Origin: Antitrichia curtipendula
Taxonomy: Eukaryota; Streptophyta; Bryopsida; Hypnales; Leucodontaceae
Direction of reading: 5' to 3'
Assembly (NCBI GenBank): GCA_951230915.1
Contig: OX579640.1
Span: 15,210,981-15,274,980, forward strand
Length of the DNA: 64,000 bases
The notes under the pieces are model-generated. The model was given only the letters and a program-made list of their open reading frames with translations, had not been told where the DNA came from and did no database searches. Positions within the stretch are counted from its first letter, which is position 1. Every line of letters begins with the position of its first letter. The translations under genes were made by a program, and so were the position numbers. Below, one piece after another: positions 60,561-64,000 of this stretch.

Positions 60561-60630
60561 GTTGTGAACAATATCAGCGGTCATACCCCTCGTGCGCGTG
60601 GGGGACATGACCGCCGATACTGTTCACAAC
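60561..60630. repeat. Second, related hairpin with the same loop motif
   Basis: Arms 60561-60589 and 60601-60630 pair with a few mismatches. The loop contains CGTGCGCG, as in the hairpin at 60464. The arms share GAACA-TATC-GC-TCATACCCC with it, so the two arose from one sequence. Confidence 0.85.
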
Positions 60631-61556
60631 AAACTGAACTTGTATTTGTTCCCCTAGCTTGTCATTTCTACGCTTTGTATTGCAATTGTTCACTACAAAA
60701 AAGGGAAATTTTGTTTTTTCTTACCTCTTCCGTGCGTGTGCGAGTATATGCCCTCTCAGGTCGCAGACGCGTTGTCTGTCCCCACGCCGGCGCTCCCAAA
60801 CAACTTGGCCTTCCGCTCCTTGCTCTCCTTGAGAGTAAGTGAATCTCACAGGTTATGACGCTCCTCTCCGCCGCTGTTCTTATGATTTGCATTTGTTTTT
60901 CTGGTTTCCAAGATACCGTGGATTCACACCGTTGTTCGTTTGGTCGATCACATGGGATTTGAAATTGCAGACGATGTCGGTGCTGTAGAAGGAAAAGCTT
61001 GTTCTCTGGAGTGGAGCTTCTTGCGGTTGAAGGTGAATTCTGTTTTGTATTCTGTTTTCAATGCTGGATTTCACTCCAACATCCACGTTCAGTTGTAGGT
61101 CAAACCATTGTCTTGACACAACAACTGAACTTTGCAGTGTCGATCTCGATTAAGATCTGCGGGTATAGGGGTTTGGAACGTCTACCTGCGGTTTGGCTAC
61201 AGTGTACCGTGTGACCAGTGTATGGAGGCTAGGCAAGTGAGAGGCAGGGGTTGAGGGCGTGGTTGGGTTCGTAGTAGGGAAACAGGTGAACATTCGACGG
61301 ATGGGTCTAACTCAGATTTCTACAATCACCGTGTTGTTGCACGCTCCCTTGATACTTTAGAGCTCTCTCTCAAAGACATAGCGAGGCTTCTGTGCCGTAG
61401 GTGTTGCATCACGTTTGCATAAAAAATTTAAGTGCTCCCTTGTTGCTTTCTTGTTACATTCAGTAAGTCAGCACTATGGGAGTTCTGTCGTTATAGAAAG
61501 AAACTTTGAATGAGCGACAAAAATCCAAATAACGAGCGCAGATGGTCACCAGCAGA
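60631..61556. other. GC-richer region with no assigned gene
   Basis: A block at about 60720-61260 is less AT-rich than its surroundings. It includes possible splice-like GT and AG sites and a short ATG frame at 60856 with a hydrophobic start (about 35 codons). It could be a promoter and leader of a gene reading rightward, but no conserved protein was recognised, so no gene is called. Confidence 0.3.
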
Positions 61557-62120
61557 CTCGGGAAGGTCACTTAGAGTGTCCGTTAGAAACCACGTGCGAT
61601 CAAAACTTTGGACCCCCTATTTACTTTTTGAATTTTAAATAAAACAAAACTAAAAAAATATGAATAGATTTTCCTACTTTGAAAGTTTATGTTTTGAATT
61701 ATTGATATTTTTATTTGTTAATGATAATTAGTTACAAATTTTTGAAGTAAAAAGATACACTGTAGAACTGAAAAATAACTTTCACACCCCTATATTATAT
61801 AAGAAAAAATTGTCTAAAAAAAAACCAAAAAATTCTGAAAAATAACTCTCTATTGAAAGCTCATTTTGAGTTGAATATTGATTCAATGGTCATCTAAATG
61901 TGTTCTCTATAATTATTTGAGTTGAAAAATATGCCATTTTAGCCCATTTTCAACCTCTTCTAGAAATCATTTTATATTTTATTTGAGTTGGAAAATTTGG
62001 CAATAGAAACCTATAGTCATTATTAAACAATGCTCAAAATTTTAGGTTGAAATTATAGTTTATTAGAAACCACTTGTTTGCACGTGGTTTGTTGTAGTAG
62101 AGCTAAGTGACCTCCCCGAG
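61557..62120. mobile_element. MITE with 8-bp target duplication, copy 1
   Basis: Ends are long imperfect inverted repeats of about 40 bp, beginning CTCGGGAAGGTCACTTAG on the left and, read inward from the right, CTCGGGGAGGTCACTTAG, both reaching AACCACGTGC. Exact 8-bp duplications CCAGCAGA lie at 61549-61556 and 62121-62128. An 8-bp duplication fits hAT elements, while long inverted ends also recall Mutator-like elements. The AT-rich interior has no coding frame. Confidence 0.85.
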
Positions 62121-62128
62121 CCAGCAGA

Positions 62129-63009
62129 TCCAAGAAGAGCGCCGTCTCTAGCAAACCTCATACGTGCAATCAGTGAAGCCAATTTCTAAGTCAGTTACAG
62201 TTTGCTAGTGTGTATAAGCATGAAAAAGTTTGTGCATGCGGCTAGTTCTGAGATTCGATATCATCACAGACTGCCGACTTTCTGTAAAGGTATTCAGACA
62301 AACAGAGGTCACTTAATGCCCACCTAATATAAGCAGAGGTCACTTAGCGGTAAGTGATACAAGCAAACTGTTGCATTTGCTGAGTGTCGATATTATCTTC
62401 GATGTGCAAGACCGTCGCTGGAGGTACAGATTTAAATAAAGAAAATGAGACCCTCAGTTACCTGAGCTTGTAATACAAATACAGAAAGTAGAGAATGTAA
62501 CTTAATCAAAAAAGAATTTGAAGAAGGGTATTTAGTTTGTTGTGATCACTTAGCACCCATCTATTAGATGAATGTATAAAGCATCATTGAAAAATCTTCA
62601 TCGAAAAGGACCATTGTGTTTGACCCTCTGCCGGTCTTTAAAAAAGTAGCTTAAAGAGAATTTTTGTGAATACACTGTCAGGATTATGAGAAAACAAGAA
62701 ATTATTTTTTATTGCATAAAAGATTGTAAAAAGGAGAATTATAGTCAATGTACTATTAAATCGAACAACGAAACTGCCAACGAGCCATTCGCAATCCCAG
62801 TGTTTTCAATGCTTCTCTTCGTTGAACCATAGGAATATTGTCAAAGCGCTTTTAATAATAGAATTGGAGACTCATAATATAGAGTACAGATTGTGTATGC
62901 TCAGATGATATCATCTTCACCATTTGAAATTAAAAAAATACTTACTGCTTATATCACTGGGAAAACTTCTAGTTCGAAGTCTATGAATGCATGCTCAGTG
63001 TTGCCATTC
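62129..63009. other. Intergenic DNA with stray AGGTCACTTAG motifs
   Basis: The terminal motif of the flanking MITE recurs at about 62305-62315, 62336-62347 and, as GATCACTTAG, at 62543-62552, suggesting fragments of further copies. The first two lie in a 31-bp direct repeat beginning CAGAGGTCACTTA. No gene seen. Confidence 0.5.
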
Positions 63010-63547
63010 AAATTTTAGACCCCCTATATTATGTCCTAAAACTTAAACAAAAATAAAATAAAAATATGAGTATAATTTCCTACTTTGAAAGTTTATGTCT
63101 TGAATTATTGATATTTTATTTGTTATTTATAATTAGTTAAAAAAATTTGAAGTAAAGAAATACATTGTAGAGTTGAAAATAACTTTTACACCCCTATATC
63201 ATATAATAAAAAATTGTCTAAAAAATTAACAAAAAATTGTTAAAAATAACTTTCTTTTGGAAGTTTATTTTTCTTGAATAATGATGCAATGGTCATCTAA
63301 ATGCATTCTCTATAAATATATGAGTATAAAAACATGCCATTTTAGTTCATTTTTCAATCTATTCTAGAAATCATTTCATATGTTGTTTGAGTTGGGAATT
63401 TTTGGCAATAGAAATCTATAGTCACTATTAAACAAAGCTCAAAATTATAGGTTGAAATTATAATTTATTAAAAAATATATATAGGGGGCCAAAAAATCAC
63501 TTGAACACACATGGTTTGTTATAGATACACTAAATGATCTCCCTAGT
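63010..63547. mobile_element. MITE copy 2, left end lost
   Basis: Matches the interior of 61600-62120 from GACCCCCTATATTA through the whole AT-rich core to a right end that reads, from outside inward, CTAGGGAGATCATTTAGTG and ACAAACCATGTG. The left inverted repeat is not recognisable. A TATATATAGGGGGCCAAAAA insertion lies near the right end. Confidence 0.8.
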
Positions 63548-64000
63548 TTTTGTTTGTAGAAGATGTATTAGATGTTTGGGGGGGGGGGATCTAAAGGGCC
63601 ATTTCGGGCCTATATCCAACGTTGTTCCCCTAGCAGTAAGAGAACAGACGCTCTCAGAAAAAAAAATTTGAAAAAAAAAAAAATCTTAAAATGAAAAGAA
63701 AAGATGAACAATTTATTTATTTTGAAAAAAATAAAATAATATGACGTGACAATCCCTCTGCCATGTCATGCAGCTGTTGCAACGCAGTTTCAGATAGTTC
63801 CAGAGTCTGGGAACCTTGGAGAACTCATAGCCCTCCATAGGGGCTGAAAAACATGTATTTAATGAAATGAGATGTCTTCTAGATGTCTTAAGCATTTCAA
63901 AAATTTAGTAAAATTTTGAAATTACTCTAAATTTTAATAGATAAGCAAAAGAAAATCTTGTTGAATACATAAATGATGTTAATAAAAAAAATGAAACTAC
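63548..64000. other. AT-rich end of window with a poly-G run
   Basis: A run of about a dozen G occurs at 63576-63588 in otherwise AT-rich DNA. No gene was recognised up to the window edge. Confidence 0.5.

Noticed and set aside
60464..60630. Hairpins as bacterial-type terminators
   Set aside because: Nuclear plant DNA, no T-tract after the stem, and arms far longer than terminators.

Overview
The window is plant nuclear DNA. Supporting evidence is a plant-type RS-subfamily SR splicing factor, a plant-type glyoxal oxidase, a 49-exon NOT1 gene, Arabidopsis-type telomere-like motifs (AAACCCT), two CACTA transposons, and AT-rich intergenic DNA packed with decayed repeats. Introns in the large gene are short (mostly about 90-400 bp). 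Together with the transposon-like protein family at 49-51 kb this would fit a bryophyte, but I cannot fix the species.

Layout. 1-6.5 kb: AT-rich repeats, with a 361-bp foldback hairpin at 556-916. 6.5-10.2 kb (+): SR protein of the RS31 type in five coding exons, with a long GC-AG first coding intron. 11.3-15.2 kb (-): secreted glyoxal oxidase-like copper radical oxidase in five exons; its upstream region and introns 1 and 2 carry tandem duplications of about 200 bp. 16-27 kb: gene-poor, with a three-copy MITE family, a second foldback element with 12-bp direct repeats, and diverged dispersed repeats. 27.3-46.8 kb (-): NOT1, the scaffold of the CCR4-NOT complex; the 49 coding exons join in one frame to 2518 codons, and a GC-rich 5' leader lies near 48 kb. 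48.9-51.1 kb (-): a transposon-derived gene with four in-frame stops and two frame changes. 53.5-56.2 kb: a tandem array of 106-bp foldback units split by a non-autonomous CACTA element. 58.0-60.4 kb (+): a 385-codon reading frame split by a second CACTA element; its N-terminal Cys motifs may belong to the same family as the 49-51 kb pseudogene. 60.4-64 kb: two adjacent long hairpins and a MITE with an 8-bp target duplication plus a second diverged copy.

The three intact genes act separately: splicing, extracellular aldehyde oxidation, and mRNA deadenylation. The unusual content is mobile DNA. The clearest results are two CACTA insertions whose empty sites can be read from the sequence itself, and a nonsense-riddled transposase-like gene whose stops fit decay of methylated cytosines. 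I found no CRISPR array, rRNA, tRNA or bacterial-type operon.
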